This document shows, piece by piece, positions 19,401 to 28,293 of a DNA stretch of 64,000 nt. Numbering within the stretch: position 1 is the stretch's first letter; every line of letters starts with the position of its first letter. The notes beneath the pieces were generated by a model, which saw only the letters and a program-made list of their open reading frames with translations, was not told the DNA's origin and did not search any database. The translations under genes were made by a program, and so were the position numbers. This stretch comes from Mycobacterium sp. E796 (GTDB lineage: Bacteria > Actinomycetota > Actinomycetes > Mycobacteriales > Mycobacteriaceae): assembly GCF_001672815.1 (NCBI RefSeq), contig NZ_LZKK01000260.1, positions 17,857-81,856 of the forward strand. Direction: 5' to 3'.

Positions 19401-19763
19401 TAGCAGTCCCCGGTCGACGGCCTTGGGCGCCTGTTTGGGCACGGTCGACAGCAGCACCGTCTTGCCGGCGTTCTGCGGGCCGGCCAGTCCGGCGGCGGCC
19501 TGACACGGCACGCTGACGTTCAAATCGGTTGCCACGTAACCGATCAGCGGCGCATCGACGCTCTCGAACGTGCCGTTCTGCGGCCAGTTCAGTTGGGCGG
19601 TGGTCTGGTTGACCGGCAGCACCGGGGTGGCGATCGCCAGCAGGGCGCCCAGCAGACCGGCGACGGTAGCAACGAGCCGGGCGATCCGGTGGTTACCTCC
19701 CGCGTCGTCCACGGGGGTTGATGGTAGTTGTGCGGCCAAGTCAGCCGTGGTTTCGGTGGCCAT
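16497..19763 (-). CDS. embC: Arabinosyltransferase EmbC
   Basis: The 1088-residue GT-C enzyme elongates the linear arabinan of lipoarabinomannan. It has the EmbA/EmbB layout: the WPQNGTFESVDAPLIG periplasmic start, the NTSDDGYILTMARVSEHAGYM catalytic loop, a multi-helix core, and a C-terminal binding domain ending LGIATRSGLWNPAPLRKT. The ATG at 19763 overlaps the last base of the aftA stop (TGATG), so a longer in-frame extension upstream is not used. It lies last in the run dprE1-dprE2-aftA-embC. Unlike M. tuberculosis, embA does not follow: about 3.6 kb with vapBC, the ArsR operon and embR intervenes. Confidence 0.96.
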   Translation of the reverse strand: MATETTADLAAQLPSTPVDDAGGNHRIARLVATVAGLLGALLAIATPVLPVNQTTAQLNWPQNGTFESVDAPLIGYVATDLNVSVPCQAAAGLAGPQNAGKTVLLSTVPKQAPKAVDRGLLIQRANDYLVLVVRNVAVVTAPLSQVLGPACQRLTFTAHADRVTAEFVGLTQGPNTEHPGAPLRGEKSGYDFRPQIVGVFTDLAGPAPPGLSFSATVDTRYSSSPTQLKMAAMILGVVLTAAALVALHVLDTADGTRHRRFLPARWWSIGGLDALVIAVLTWWHFVGANTSDDGYILTMARVSEHAGYMANYYRWLGTPEAPFGWYYDLLAVWAHVSTTSIWMRLPTLAMALTCWWVISREVMPRLGHAVKTNRAAAWTAAGLFLATWLPLDNGLRPEPIIALGILLTWCSVERAVATNRLLPVAIACIIGALTLFSGPTGIASIGALLVAIGPLRTIIHRRSTRFGALPLVAPLLAAATVTVILIFRDQTLAGEMQATALKRALGPSLSWFDEHLRYERLFMASPDGSVARRFAVLALVLALAITVAMSLRKGRIPGTAAGPSRRIVGITIISFVAMMFTPTKWTHHFGVFAGLAGPLGALAAVAATSVAMRSRRNRTVYAAVVVFLVALSFASVNGWWYVSNFGVPWSNSFPAWHYAFATALLGLALLVLLLAAWFHFVNPDNGPPKTRLGARVAGIVQSPLAIASWILVIFEVASLTLAMTAQYPAWSVGRSNLEALTGKSCGLAEDVLVEPDPNAGMLTPVGASVADALGAGLSEAFTPNGIPADVRADPVMERPGDRSFINEDRLTTGAEPGTEGGTNPAPGINGSVAQLPYNLDPARTPVLGSWRAGIQVPAHLRSGWYRLPAREQARPLLVVSAAGRFDPREVQVQWATDDEAAAGHAGGSFQLSDVGASPAWRNLRLPLSAIPSTATQIRLVADDEDLAPQHWIALTPPRIPQLRTLQDVVGSKDPVFLDWLVGLAFPCQRPFGHQNGVDETPKWRILPDRFGAEANSPVMDNNGGGPLGVTELLVKATTMATYLKDDWSRDWGSLQRLTPYYPNAQPAQLQLGIATRSGLWNPAPLRKT

Positions 19764-21697
19764 CAGCCGCTCGTCACAGGCTTGCGGACGGCCAACACGA
19801 AGGGGCCGACGGTGTCGACGGCGAAACGCGGATCGGCGAACAGGGCCGCCGGCAAGTCCACGGTGTAGCGGCGCACGTTGGGCTGGTTCGGGTAGACGTC
19901 CTGGGCCAACCGCAACGTGTAGTTGCTGTTCGCGCCGCGGCGCATGAGGAACACGGTCGGCGGGGGCCACGGCGACGTGTCCAGCGCGTGGATGAACTCG
20001 TCGGGGGTCTTGAGCTTGGACCACTTCTCGATCTGCGCGGCCCGCAGGTCGAACTGCGCCAGCGGGTTGGCGTAATGCGACGTCAGCCCCTGGTACCCCC
20101 AGTAGGGGTAGTAGGACAGGAAGCTGTAGTCGGCGGTCATGACCACGGTCTGGTCGCGCGGCTTGCCGGTGACCTTGAGGATGGCCGCGTCGATGGCCGG
20201 GTAGAACTTCTCGGAACTCGGCGGCCGGCGATCGCCGCGCTGGCCGTAGCCGTCGGTGTCCGTGTAGGCGATCGTCAGGTCCGGCCGCAGCACGTCGGGG
20301 ATGTCCTGGCTGAACGCGATCGCGGCGGCCAGGCCGAGGGCGCCGGCCACCGGGGCGATCGCGCGGCTGCGTGGGGCAAGCGCGTTGACGGCCTCCACGA
20401 AGCCGAACGCCCCGGCCGCGACCAGCAGCACGGTCAGGGTGGGCTGCAGCCGGAACGACAGCAGCGTGGTGCGCGCCAGCGTGGTCAGCATCGACAGCAG
20501 CGACCACAGGTAGACCGCCAGCACGCCGATGGCCAGCGCGCCCGCCCGCATCGACGACCGCGCACGCACCACCAGCCACAGGGCGCCCAGCAGGCAGACC
20601 GCCCCGAGCAGCGAGAACTGCAGCATCGGGAAGGTCAGCACGGCGCCGTCGGCCGGCAGGTAGTGGAAGGCGCTGCCGCTGTTGCTGACCGGGCTGCTCG
20701 CCACGCGCACCAGGAACGGTAGCCAGGTGATGCTGGCGATGGCCGCCGCGATGGCGGCGATCACGGCCAGCCGGCGCAGCGGGTCGAGCGCGGCGCCGAA
20801 GCCGCCGCGCCGCCAGCGCGCGCCGGCCAGCAGCATCGCCATCAGGAGCACCGTGAACGCGCTGAACCCGAACAGCAGCGTGTACCAGGTGGCCGCCCAG
20901 CCGAGGAACAGCCCGGCGCCAACGACCGCGGCCCATCCTTGCGCCGCCGGTGCGTCGCCGATCGTGCGGCTAGCTTCACGCTCGGGCTCGAGTGTGCGGC
21001 CGGCCGCACGCTCGCCGGCGCGCAAGCCCGACCACGTCAACACCAGCACGGGCGGCAACAGCACCGTGATCATCGCGGCGTAGGGCTCCGGCGAGCCGTA
21101 GGCCAATGTCACCGCGGCGGTGGCGGTGGTGACGATCAGCGCGTACTCGAAGCGGATCATCCGCCACCACAGCACCAGCGCCACCGCGACCGCGATGGTG
21201 ATCGAGGTGATGGCCCACGGCTTGTACATCTCCCAGGCCGGCGTCCCGGTGAGCGCCGCGACGCGGCCGCCGATCCAGAACCAGCCCGGCGGATAGAACG
21301 TCGGCAGTCCGAGGTAGGTCATGTCGTGCAGAGCCGGGCTGTCCGCGAGCCGCGTGAGGTATTCGGTGCGGAACTGCTGGTCTACCGAGATGCCGAATAG
21401 ATACAGCTTGGTGGCACCCAGCGGCATGCCCAGCGTCACCACGGTGAACGCCGACAGGAACATGAGCCCGCCCAGCCGGGCCAGCGCGCGGCGCCCTCGC
21501 CGCCACAGCCAGCCGACGGCGACGAGCCCGGCCAGGCAACCGACCTGCCCGACGGTGGTCAGCGCGTGCAGCTGGTTCGACGACGGGAAGGCCGGCCATT
21601 GCACGCCCGCGATCGCGATCAGCGACGGCACGGCCACGATCACGGCGGCCGCCACCGCGGCGGCCATCTGGCCCAGGGTGGCCAGCGCGTTGCGCAT
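19763..21697 (-). CDS. aftA: Arabinofuranosyltransferase AftA
   Basis: This 644-residue GT-C membrane protein primes arabinan by adding the first arabinofuranose to galactan from decaprenyl-phosphoryl-arabinose. It is collinear with M. tuberculosis AftA (about 643 residues), with conserved segments such as [20 protein letters not shown] and [18 protein letters not shown]. The ATG at 21697 is 2 bp after the dprE2 stop and gives the expected N-terminus; a start inside dprE2 would be 28 residues longer. A stretch near residues 235-260 ([17 protein letters not shown]) looks inserted relative to the M. tuberculosis protein recalled. It overlaps embC by one base. Confidence 0.95.
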   Translation of the reverse strand: MRNALATLGQMAAAVAAAVIVAVPSLIAIAGVQWPAFPSSNQLHALTTVGQVGCLAGLVAVGWLWRRGRRALARLGGLMFLSAFTVVTLGMPLGATKLYLFGISVDQQFRTEYLTRLADSPALHDMTYLGLPTFYPPGWFWIGGRVAALTGTPAWEMYKPWAITSITIAVAVALVLWWRMIRFEYALIVTTATAAVTLAYGSPEPYAAMITVLLPPVLVLTWSGLRAGERAAGRTLEPEREASRTIGDAPAAQGWAAVVGAGLFLGWAATWYTLLFGFSAFTVLLMAMLLAGARWRRGGFGAALDPLRRLAVIAAIAAAIASITWLPFLVRVASSPVSNSGSAFHYLPADGAVLTFPMLQFSLLGAVCLLGALWLVVRARSSMRAGALAIGVLAVYLWSLLSMLTTLARTTLLSFRLQPTLTVLLVAAGAFGFVEAVNALAPRSRAIAPVAGALGLAAAIAFSQDIPDVLRPDLTIAYTDTDGYGQRGDRRPPSSEKFYPAIDAAILKVTGKPRDQTVVMTADYSFLSYYPYWGYQGLTSHYANPLAQFDLRAAQIEKWSKLKTPDEFIHALDTSPWPPPTVFLMRRGANSNYTLRLAQDVYPNQPNVRRYTVDLPAALFADPRFAVDTVGPFVLAVRKPVTSG

Positions 21698-21699
21698 CG

Positions 21700-22482
21700 T
21701 CAGATTGGCAGCTTGCGGAAGATCCTCCGCGGGACGTGTCGCAACACCATCATCACGTAACGGAATGCTGCTGGTGCCCAAACCAATTCCTTACCTTGTG
21801 CCGCCGCGGTCACCGCGAGGTTGGCGACGTACTCCTTGTCGACGGTGAGCGGGGCCTCCTTGGCGCCAGTCGCCTTCCAGTGCGCGATCGTCGTTGACGT
21901 GCGAACCTGGCCGGGCCTGATCACCAGAACCCGAACGCCGAACTCGCGCAGTGCTTCCCCGAGGCCCAGGTAGAAGCCGTCGAGGCCGGCCTTGGTGGAG
22001 CCGTACACGAAGTTGGACCGCCGCACCCGCTCACCTGCCGCGCTGCTCATTGCGATGATCTGGCCGAAGCCCTGGGCGCGCATCTTCTGGCCCACCAGCA
22101 CACCCACGGAAACGGCTGCGGTGTAGTTGATCTCGGCGGCCAGCACCGCCTTGCGCTGGTTTTGCCACAGCTCTTCGGCATCCCCTAGTACGCCGAATGC
22201 CACGATTGCGACGTCCACATCGCCTCCGGCGAAGGCCCGGTCGATGACCGTCGGATGGGTGTCGCTCTTGGTGCCGTCGAAGTCGATCCATTCGACAGAC
22301 TTGGCGCCGGCCGCCGTCATCGCCGCGATGGCGTCAGCCTTGCGCGGATGCTCGGGTAAGTCCGCCAACACGATTCGCGCATGTGCGTTCTGCAGGTAGC
22401 GTTCGCAGATGGCCAGCCCGATCTCGGAGGTGCCACCGAGCAGCAGGATGGTCTGCGGATTTCCCACGGCATCTAGAACCAT
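21700..22482 (-). CDS. dprE2: Decaprenylphosphoryl-2-keto-ribose reductase DprE2
   Basis: This 260-residue short-chain dehydrogenase has an [13 protein letters not shown] nucleotide loop (about 12-24), [21 protein letters not shown] with the Ser, Tyr and Lys catalytic residues, and a VIRPGQVRT segment. It reduces the keto sugar made by DprE1 to decaprenyl-phosphoryl-arabinose. The start [10 protein letters not shown] matches the M. tuberculosis protein. About six residues (near [14 protein letters not shown]) are extra compared with the recalled 254-residue homologue. It follows dprE1 by 11 bp and precedes aftA by 2 bp. Confidence 0.95.
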   Translation of the reverse strand: MVLDAVGNPQTILLLGGTSEIGLAICERYLQNAHARIVLADLPEHPRKADAIAAMTAAGAKSVEWIDFDGTKSDTHPTVIDRAFAGGDVDVAIVAFGVLGDAEELWQNQRKAVLAAEINYTAAVSVGVLVGQKMRAQGFGQIIAMSSAAGERVRRSNFVYGSTKAGLDGFYLGLGEALREFGVRVLVIRPGQVRTSTTIAHWKATGAKEAPLTVDKEYVANLAVTAAAQGKELVWAPAAFRYVMMVLRHVPRRIFRKLPI

Positions 22483-22493
22483 TGGAGCACCAT

Positions 22494-23858
22494 CTACAAC
22501 AACTCCAAGCGTCGGGCCATGTCGGAGGCGAACACCCGCAGGGGATCGACCTTGCGGCGCAAAGCGATCCACTCGTCGATGCGCGGGTACATGGCGTGGA
22601 AGGTTTCGGCGTTCACTCGCGAATCCTTGGCCGTATACACCCGGCCGCCGAATTCCAGGACTCTGCGGTCGAGTTCGTTGAGGAACTCGTTCAGCCCCGG
22701 CTTGATGGGAAAGTCGACGCACACATTCCAGCCCGGAATGGGAAAGCTCAGCGGGGCCTCATTGCCCGGTCCGAACAGCTTGAACACATTGAGAAATGAA
22801 TAGTGCCCGGACTTCTGGATGTCCCGGATGATGCCCTTGAACTCCTCCACGGCGGTGGTGGGCACCACGAATTGGTACTGAGTGAAGCCGGCAGGACCGT
22901 ACGCCCGGTTCCATTCGCCGAACATGTCCAGAGGGTGGTAGAACTGCGTCAGGTTCTGAACCTTGCCGCGGTAGGTCCCGGACTTGCGGTACCACAACTC
23001 GCCGATCGGCCCGAACGTGTATTTGTTGGCCATTCCGTTCGGGAATGCGTCGGGAAACGTAAGCAGTTGCGGCGCATCGAATTTCAGAGGATTGCGACGG
23101 AGCTTTGGCGGCAACTGGTCGAGCTTGGCCAGCGAGCCGCGCGAAATCGCCGCGCGACCGAGTTTCGGCGGCGCGCTGATCGCGTCGAACCAGGCGCTGG
23201 AATAGGTGTAGTCGGCCTCGCTGCCGTCGCTGTGAAATGCGATCGTTTCGTCCAGGCTGGCGGTGACGTCGCCGTCGGCGATGAAATACGCGGTCTCCGT
23301 CGGCGTCATCTCGATGGTGGCCCGCAGGATGATCCCGGTCAGACCGTTGCCCCCGACCGTGGCCCAGAACAGCTCGGAGTCCTCGCCGGTTCCAGTGAGG
23401 TGGCGTATCTGGCCGTCGGCGGTCAGCAGGTCCATGCTGCGCACGTGGTTGCCGAAGCTGCCCGCGCTGTGATGGTTCTTGCCGTGGATGTCGCAGGCGA
23501 TCGCGCCGCCGATGGTGACCTGTCGGGTGCCGGGCAGCACCGGCACCCAGAGGCCGAACGGCAGCGCGGCCTTCATCAACTGGTCGAGGTTGACCCCGGC
23601 GTCAAGATCGGCCAGCTTGGTGTCGGCGCTGATCGAGTGAATGGTGTTCAGCTCGGTCATGTCGATCACCAGGCCGCCGCCGTTCTGCGCGTTGTCGCCG
23701 TAGGAACGGCCCAGCCCGCGGGCGATCACACCGCGCCCGCCGGCGTCGGCCGTGTTGGCCACGGCTTTCGCGATCTCCTCCGGGTCCGGCGTGGAAAGCA
23801 CCGTCGCCAAAGAGGGCGCGGTACGCCCCCAGCCCGCGAGCCGCTTGGTGGTGAACAT
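22494..23858 (-). CDS. dprE1: Decaprenylphosphoryl-ribose 2-epimerase oxidase DprE1
   Basis: This 454-residue flavoprotein (VAO/PCMH-type FAD domain) has the [16 protein letters not shown] and [17 protein letters not shown] flavin-binding segments. Cys380 lies in NVCVDFPIK and equals M. tuberculosis Cys387, the residue attacked by benzothiazinones, so the target site is intact. It oxidises decaprenylphosphoryl-ribose. ATG at 23858 ([13 protein letters not shown]) is preferred over a 23-residue extension. It is preceded 8 nt upstream by TACCCT (23867-23872), a possible leaderless minus-10. It is first in dprE1-dprE2-aftA-embC. Confidence 0.95.
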   Translation of the reverse strand: MFTTKRLAGWGRTAPSLATVLSTPDPEEIAKAVANTADAGGRGVIARGLGRSYGDNAQNGGGLVIDMTELNTIHSISADTKLADLDAGVNLDQLMKAALPFGLWVPVLPGTRQVTIGGAIACDIHGKNHHSAGSFGNHVRSMDLLTADGQIRHLTGTGEDSELFWATVGGNGLTGIILRATIEMTPTETAYFIADGDVTASLDETIAFHSDGSEADYTYSSAWFDAISAPPKLGRAAISRGSLAKLDQLPPKLRRNPLKFDAPQLLTFPDAFPNGMANKYTFGPIGELWYRKSGTYRGKVQNLTQFYHPLDMFGEWNRAYGPAGFTQYQFVVPTTAVEEFKGIIRDIQKSGHYSFLNVFKLFGPGNEAPLSFPIPGWNVCVDFPIKPGLNEFLNELDRRVLEFGGRVYTAKDSRVNAETFHAMYPRIDEWIALRRKVDPLRVFASDMARRLELL

Positions 23859-23883
23859 CGTCAAAGAGGGTACCGCCTGGTTC

Positions 23884-23931
23884 GGCGACGATGCGGGACG
23901 CTTGCGTCCCGCTGAGGAGGCGGACAATCCT
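23884..23931. repeat. Family B hairpin repeat, single copy
   Basis: A perfect 9-bp stem (gcgggacgc / gcgtcccgc at 23893-23901 and 23904-23912) is flanked by gcgacgat on one side and tgaggaggcgg on the other. The reverse complement matches the frame of the triple repeat at 53473-53635 (cctcctcagcgg ... ccgcatcgtc), with a different but still paired stem. It fills the short gtrA-dprE1 gap and could be a terminator for gtrA or an attenuator before dprE1. Confidence 0.65.
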
Positions 23932-23945
23932 CTTGGCCAGGTCAG

Positions 23946-24374
23946 TCAGCGGAGGCGGAAGATAACGGCTCGCTGCACGATGAAGTTGATCACTGTGGCC
24001 GTGCCCTGCGCGATCACGAACGCGACGGGTATCGCCGAGCTGCGATAGTGCAAAAGCGACAGGCAGAGGTGGTTAAGGCCGACCTGCACCGAGAACGTGA
24101 TCGCGTAGAGGACCATGACCGCGACGAATCGCGCGGTGCTGGGCGCCGCCTGAAACGTCCATCGGCGGTTGATCAGGTAGGCGGTGATGGTGCCGACGAT
24201 GAAGCTCGTCGCCTTGGACAGGTCGACCTGCAGTCCCACCAGCTTGTAGAGCACCAGGTAGAGGCCGAAGTCGACGATCGCGGCCATACCGCCGGTAGCG
24301 ACGAAGCGCATCACCTGCGTCGTCAAACCCACGTGTGGGCGCGCAGGGGCGGCTTCCGGGTCCGGCGGGATCAT
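23946..24374 (-). CDS. GtrA-family membrane protein (Rv3789 homologue)
   Basis: The 142-residue protein has the four transmembrane helices of the GtrA/DPMS family: [20 protein letters not shown], an [17 protein letters not shown] pair, then two further helices, ending [11 protein letters not shown]. The M. tuberculosis homologue lies in the same place upstream of dprE1 and has been linked to arabinan assembly, either as a decaprenyl-phospho-arabinose carrier or as an anchor for AftA. The role is therefore pathway-level only. It is followed by a family B hairpin before dprE1. Confidence 0.9.
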   Translation of the reverse strand: MIPPDPEAAPARPHVGLTTQVMRFVATGGMAAIVDFGLYLVLYKLVGLQVDLSKATSFIVGTITAYLINRRWTFQAAPSTARFVAVMVLYAITFSVQVGLNHLCLSLLHYRSSAIPVAFVIAQGTATVINFIVQRAVIFRLR

Positions 24375-24413
24375 TGCGGCGAGTCTATCGGGGCCGGCGC
24401 CGCCCGCAGCGGA

Positions 24414-24893
24414 CTAGCGGGGCAGCTTCACCGCGATGAGCTCGACCTGGTTTTCCCCTTGCGGCGTCGTGTAAGTCACCGTGTCGCCGGCTTTGCGGCC
24501 CGCCAGGGCCTGCCCCAACGGGCTACGGGCGGTCAACGTCTCGGCCTCGCGGCCGATGGGGGTCTCTTCGACGATGGAAATCACGTGCATGGTGACGACT
24601 TCACCGTCGGGGAACCGCAGCGTGACCTCGGTGCCGCCGGGCAGCGTTTCGGAGTCGTCCGAGGGCGACGGTCCGCTGCGCAAGCGGCGGTCCAGTTCGT
24701 TGATCCGGTCGCCGAGCACGACGAGCTCGTCCGCGCGTTGTATCGCCTCGGCCGCGTCTCCGTGGTCGCCGACCATGCCGCGGTCGTTTTTGACCTCGAC
24801 CTCGAGGCGATCACGCCGCTGCTTGAGGCGGTCCAGCTCCGCGGCGAGGTTTTCCCGCGCCTCATCCGCCGCCGACTTGGCTTTTTTGCTCAC
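24414..24893 (-). CDS. GreA/GreB-like RNA polymerase secondary-channel factor (Rv3788 homologue)
   Basis: The 159-residue protein has an N-terminal antiparallel coiled coil (about 5-85, ELDRLKQRRDRLEVEVKNDRGMVGDHGDAAEAIQRAD in two pieces) and a C-terminal FKBP-like GreA domain (about 90-159, GTEVTLRFPDGEV to SPLGQALAGRKAGDTV). The coiled-coil tip reads NDRGMVGDHGDA, not the DxxE-type tip of true GreA, in line with a homologue that modulates rather than stimulates cleavage. GTG at 24893 gives the homologue's N-terminus. It lies 39 bp upstream of gtrA. Confidence 0.9.
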   Translation of the reverse strand: MSKKAKSAADEARENLAAELDRLKQRRDRLEVEVKNDRGMVGDHGDAAEAIQRADELVVLGDRINELDRRLRSGPSPSDDSETLPGGTEVTLRFPDGEVVTMHVISIVEETPIGREAETLTARSPLGQALAGRKAGDTVTYTTPQGENQVELIAVKLPR

Positions 24894-24931
24894 GTCAGTC
24901 GACCCGATCCTGTCTGCCGTCACTTGCTGAC

Positions 24932-24945
24932 CTGTAGCGCTACAG
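24932..24945. promoter_or_regulatory. 14-bp perfect palindrome upstream of the Gre-like gene
   Basis: The sequence ctgtagcgctacag is a perfect palindrome 39 bp before the GTG of the Gre-like gene, in the gap shared with the T-fold gene further upstream. It could be an operator for an unknown regulator. There is no run of T to suggest a terminator. Function is inferred from position only. Confidence 0.35.
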
Positions 24946-25063
24946 TGTTGCACCACCGCCAGGCAGCCGCCACCTTACGCGCAGGGAAACTTGGTTGTTG
25001 TACACATACCCAGTAGTGCGGTGAATCTATCCTCGTTTGCTGGTCGGCGCTCATTTCGCGCGG

Positions 25064-25606
25064 TCACGCCCAGCCTGCGGCCCGGATCGGTCCTGCCGTG
25101 AGGGTGACCACGTTGTTGCGGCTTTCCCGCGCCTCGATCCGTGATACCCACACCCGGCCGCCGGTCGCCAGCGCGACGATCCGTTCGGCGGTCTCGAACA
25201 CCCAGGCCGCCGAGCCCTCCATGCCGGTGTTATCCATGATCCGCAGGTCGACGACGCCCCGCTCGGCCAGCAGCTCGAACAGGTCGCGCTGCGGGTCGTC
25301 CTGTGCGATCAGGGTGGTGTGGTCGAACTGGTATTGCAGTGCCGACCGGACTTCGGCGATCGCGCTGCCGTCCACCACCAGGCCGGTGCCGGGTTCGGTC
25401 TCGGCGCAAGCGAACTCAACTTCGAAGGCCCGCTCGTAGCCGTGCAGGAAGAAACGCTTGCCCCGATTGGCCCACGAGCGATGGCAGCACGGGAACTCGT
25501 CGAACAGCTTGCGCATGTGGAACCGCGCCGCCCGGCCGATCGGGGTGTCCGCGCGATGAATGGTGGTGGCGACGTAGACGTCGTCGCCGAAAGCCGTGTA
25601 ACTCAT
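25064..25606 (-). CDS. T-fold protein of the 6-pyruvoyl-tetrahydropterin synthase / QueD type
   Basis: This 180-residue protein follows the PTPS/QueD pattern: FPCCHRSW (His42), LHGYERAFEVEF (His55), GLVVDGSAI in place of GMVxDF, and FDHTTLI (His96). The canonical zinc motif HGHxY reads HGYER, so the second His of the pair is Tyr57 and the metal site is altered. QueD enzymes make carboxy-tetrahydropterin for 7-deazaguanine; PTPS makes pyruvoyl-tetrahydropterin. No queC, queE or folE gene is nearby, so this may be a divergent enzyme with another substrate. It stands alone, divergent from the sulfatase gene. Confidence 0.72.
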   Translation of the reverse strand: MSYTAFGDDVYVATTIHRADTPIGRAARFHMRKLFDEFPCCHRSWANRGKRFFLHGYERAFEVEFACAETEPGTGLVVDGSAIAEVRSALQYQFDHTTLIAQDDPQRDLFELLAERGVVDLRIMDNTGMEGSAAWVFETAERIVALATGGRVWVSRIEARESRNNVVTLTAGPIRAAGWA

Positions 25607-25911
25607 GGGCCCAGCGTCGGGTCGCCGCCTCGACGGATCCTTGGAGGATTCTTGGCGCGCCTAGAAGGGCGGCGGATCGCTGCACGCCGCGAAGCGCTCG
25701 GTGCGCCGGTTCTGCGGCGAAGCGGGCCCAGTTGATGCCTCTCGCCCGAGCAGGGTCGCTGACGGGACGAGAAGTAAACGTCAGCAGAACACTCCTTGGC
25801 CGGTGAGATGGTCGTCTTGGAGAAACTTCCTTGGGGATCAAGGTCGGGCGTAGCGTCCGTCAGGCGGAGCAGATCAGCGGGTTCTGTTCTGAGATCGAAT
25901 GGAGGATCGCC
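25607..25911. other. Divergent intergenic region, T-fold gene / sulfatase
   Basis: These 305 bp separate two divergent genes and must hold both promoters. The sulfatase ribosome site GGAGG is at 25901-25905. The rest has no convincing coding frame, tRNA, long inverted repeat or recognisable operator. Confidence 0.4.
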
Positions 25912-27426
25912 ATGCCTGCGACGGATAAGCCGAACATCTTGTTCATCATGAGCGATGACATCGGTTGGTTTAATGTCAGCTGCTACAACCACGGAATCAT
26001 GGGGTATCGAACCCCGAACATCGACCGCATCGCCGCTGGGGGGGCGATGTTCACCGACTTCTACGGCCAACAAAGCTGCACCGCCGGACGCGCCGCCTTC
26101 ATCACCGGCCAGCAACCGATCCGCACCGGACTAACTAAGGTTGGGATGCCCGGTGCCAAAGAAGGGCTGAGCGCCGAGGACCCAACCATCGCGCAGTTTT
26201 TGAAGAATTTCGGCTATGCGACAGGCCAGTTCGGCAAGAACCATCTTGGTGATCGCAACGAGCATCTGCCCACGGTGCATGGCTTTGACGAGTTCTTCGG
26301 CAACCTGTATCACCTCAACGCCGAGGAGGAACCCGAGAACGTCGACTATCCGAAGGACCCGGCGTTTCGGGAGCGATTCGGCCCACGCGGCGTCCTCCGC
26401 TGCAAGGCCAGCGACACCGACGACCCGACCGTCGACGACCGCTTCGGCAGGGTCGGCAAGCAGGTGATCGAGGACACCGGCCCGCTGACCCGCAAGCGCA
26501 TGGAGACGGTCGATGAGGAATTCCTCTCCGCCGCAATCAATTTCGTTGAGCTCAACACGCGAGAAGAGGTGCCCTGGTTCTGCTACTGGAACACCACGCG
26601 TATGCATGTCTTCACGCATCTGAAGCCCGAGTCGGAGGGCAAGACGGGGCTAGGCGTCTACCCCGACGGAATGGTGGAACTGGACGACTACGTCGGGCAA
26701 ATGCTGGCAAAGCTCGACGAGCTGGGCGCGGCTGACAACACGGTCGTGGTGTTCACCACCGACAACGGCGCGGAGGTGCTGTCGTGGCCGGACGGGGGCA
26801 CCACGCCGTTTCGCGGCGAGAAGGATACCAATTGGGAAGGCGGTTGGCGCATGCCGTGCGTGATGCGCTGGCCCGGTGTGATCGAGCCCGGCCGAGTGAT
26901 CAATGACATCGTCTCGTTGCAGGACTTCATACCCACTTTCGCCGCCGCTGCCGGAGAGCCGGACCTGGTCGAAAAGGTGAAGAAGGGCTATCAGATTGGC
27001 GACCGGATGTTCAGGGTGCACATGGACGGGATCAACATGCTGCCATTCCTGAGCGGTGAGCAAGAAGACTGCCCACGCGAGGGATTCGTTTACTGGAGCG
27101 ATGACGGCGACTTGCTGGCGTTGCGGGTAAGGCGCTGGAAGGTGGTGTTCGCCGAGCAGCGCAGCACCGGGATGGCGGTATGGCGCGAACCTTTCTCGCA
27201 TCTGCGGTGGCCAAAAACGTTCGACCTGCGCTCCGACCCGTTCGAGCGCGGCGACGAAAGCGACGTGTACTACGCCAAGTGGGCAGCCGAGCGCACCTTC
27301 CTGCTCTACCCCGCCCAAGCCCTCGTCGCACAATGGTTGGAAAGCTTCAAGGACTTCCCGCCACGGGCCAAAGCGGCCAGCTTCTCGATCGACAAAGTGA
27401 TGGAACAACTAATGCCGAAAAGCTAA
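25912..27426 (+). CDS. Arylsulfatase-family sulfohydrolase
   Basis: The 504-residue sulfatase has metal-binding Asp15-Asp16 (NILFIMSDDIGW), the formylglycine site SCTAGR (Cys56, Arg60), GKNHLGD and TTDNGAE. The site is C-T-A-G-R, with Ala where most bacterial sulfatases have Pro, but Cys and Arg are kept, so activation by formylglycine-generating enzyme is likely. It would cleave sulfate esters; the substrate is unknown. The ATG at 25912 has a GGAGG 6 nt upstream; an in-frame start at 25831 is less likely. I do not recall a sulfatase at this place in M. tuberculosis, and codon use is visibly less GC-biased than in the neighbours, which suggests gain by transfer. Confidence 0.88.
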   Translation: MPATDKPNILFIMSDDIGWFNVSCYNHGIMGYRTPNIDRIAAGGAMFTDFYGQQSCTAGRAAFITGQQPIRTGLTKVGMPGAKEGLSAEDPTIAQFLKNFGYATGQFGKNHLGDRNEHLPTVHGFDEFFGNLYHLNAEEEPENVDYPKDPAFRERFGPRGVLRCKASDTDDPTVDDRFGRVGKQVIEDTGPLTRKRMETVDEEFLSAAINFVELNTREEVPWFCYWNTTRMHVFTHLKPESEGKTGLGVYPDGMVELDDYVGQMLAKLDELGAADNTVVVFTTDNGAEVLSWPDGGTTPFRGEKDTNWEGGWRMPCVMRWPGVIEPGRVINDIVSLQDFIPTFAAAAGEPDLVEKVKKGYQIGDRMFRVHMDGINMLPFLSGEQEDCPREGFVYWSDDGDLLALRVRRWKVVFAEQRSTGMAVWREPFSHLRWPKTFDLRSDPFERGDESDVYYAKWAAERTFLLYPAQALVAQWLESFKDFPPRAKAASFSIDKVMEQLMPKS

Positions 27427-27462
27427 GGGATGCGCCGAGTCCGGGCGAGCGCGTAGTCCGCG

Positions 27463-28293
27463 CTAAACCCAGTAGGGCACCCGGGCGCGGTACTGCCGCA
27501 TCCCGAAGGCCGCCAGCAGCCACCCGACGACGGTCAGGATCAGGACCACCACCCAGTGCCGCAGCTCCTGGTGGGCGCCCAGCAGCGGCGCGCGAACGAT
27601 GTCGAGGTAATGCAGCAGCGGATTGAGTTCGACGATGCTCGCCCAGTGTCCGGCGCCCTGCTGCCGCAGCGTGTCGTCGTTCCAGATGATTGGCGTCATG
27701 AAGAACAGCAGCTGCACGACCGAGAACAACAACGGACCGATGTCGCGGTAGCGGGTGGCCAGGATGCCGAAACACAGTGACACCCAAATGGAATTGAGCA
27801 CGATCAGCGCCAAAGCCGGGATGACCGAGAGGTCGGCCCACGACCACGGCTTGGGGAAGATGATGGCGACGACGACGTAGATCACGATGTTGTGCGCGAA
27901 CAACAGCATCTGCCGCCACACCAGCCGGTAGACGTGCACGGAAAGCGGCGTGGGCAGCTGCTTGATCAGCCCCTCGTTGGCGACGAACACGTCGGCGCCC
28001 TCCAGGATCGAGGCGTTGATCAGGTTCCAGATAATCAGCCCGAGCGTGACGTAGGGCAGGTGGACCGCCAGGTCCAGGTGGAACAGCTTCGAATACAGGC
28101 CACCCATCGCCACGGCCGTCGTCCCGGTGGCGATGGTGATCCAGAACGGTCCCAGCACCGAGCGGCGGTAGCGCTGCTTGATGTCCTGCCAGCCCAGGTG
28201 CAGCCACAGCTCGTGCCGACGGAAACCGTCGACCAGGTCGTTGCGGGCGCGGGTAAAGGTCCGGGACTGCGCGGCGGCGTCAATGAAGGTCAT
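27463..28293 (-). CDS. rfbD: ABC-2 transporter permease for galactan export (Wzm-like, Rv3783)
   Basis: The 276-residue ABC-2 permease has six hydrophobic segments and the family's N-terminal amphipathic helix (HELWLHLGWQDIKQRYRRSVLGPFW). With the ATPase RfbE it forms a Wzm-Wzt exporter, reported to carry lipid-linked galactan to the periplasm. ATG at 28293 overlaps the glfT1 stop as ATGA and gives about the length of Rv3783 (280 residues). The operon order rfbE-glfT1-rfbD is kept. It converges on the sulfatase gene with 36 bp between. Confidence 0.93.
   Translation of the reverse strand: MTFIDAAAQSRTFTRARNDLVDGFRRHELWLHLGWQDIKQRYRRSVLGPFWITIATGTTAVAMGGLYSKLFHLDLAVHLPYVTLGLIIWNLINASILEGADVFVANEGLIKQLPTPLSVHVYRLVWRQMLLFAHNIVIYVVVAIIFPKPWSWADLSVIPALALIVLNSIWVSLCFGILATRYRDIGPLLFSVVQLLFFMTPIIWNDDTLRQQGAGHWASIVELNPLLHYLDIVRAPLLGAHQELRHWVVVLILTVVGWLLAAFGMRQYRARVPYWV

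Noticed and set aside
19764..20936. Long in-frame N-terminal extension of embC
   Set aside because: The extension lies inside aftA in another frame and reads as Arg/Gly-rich noise. The ATG at 19763 overlapping the aftA stop gives the family's N-terminus.
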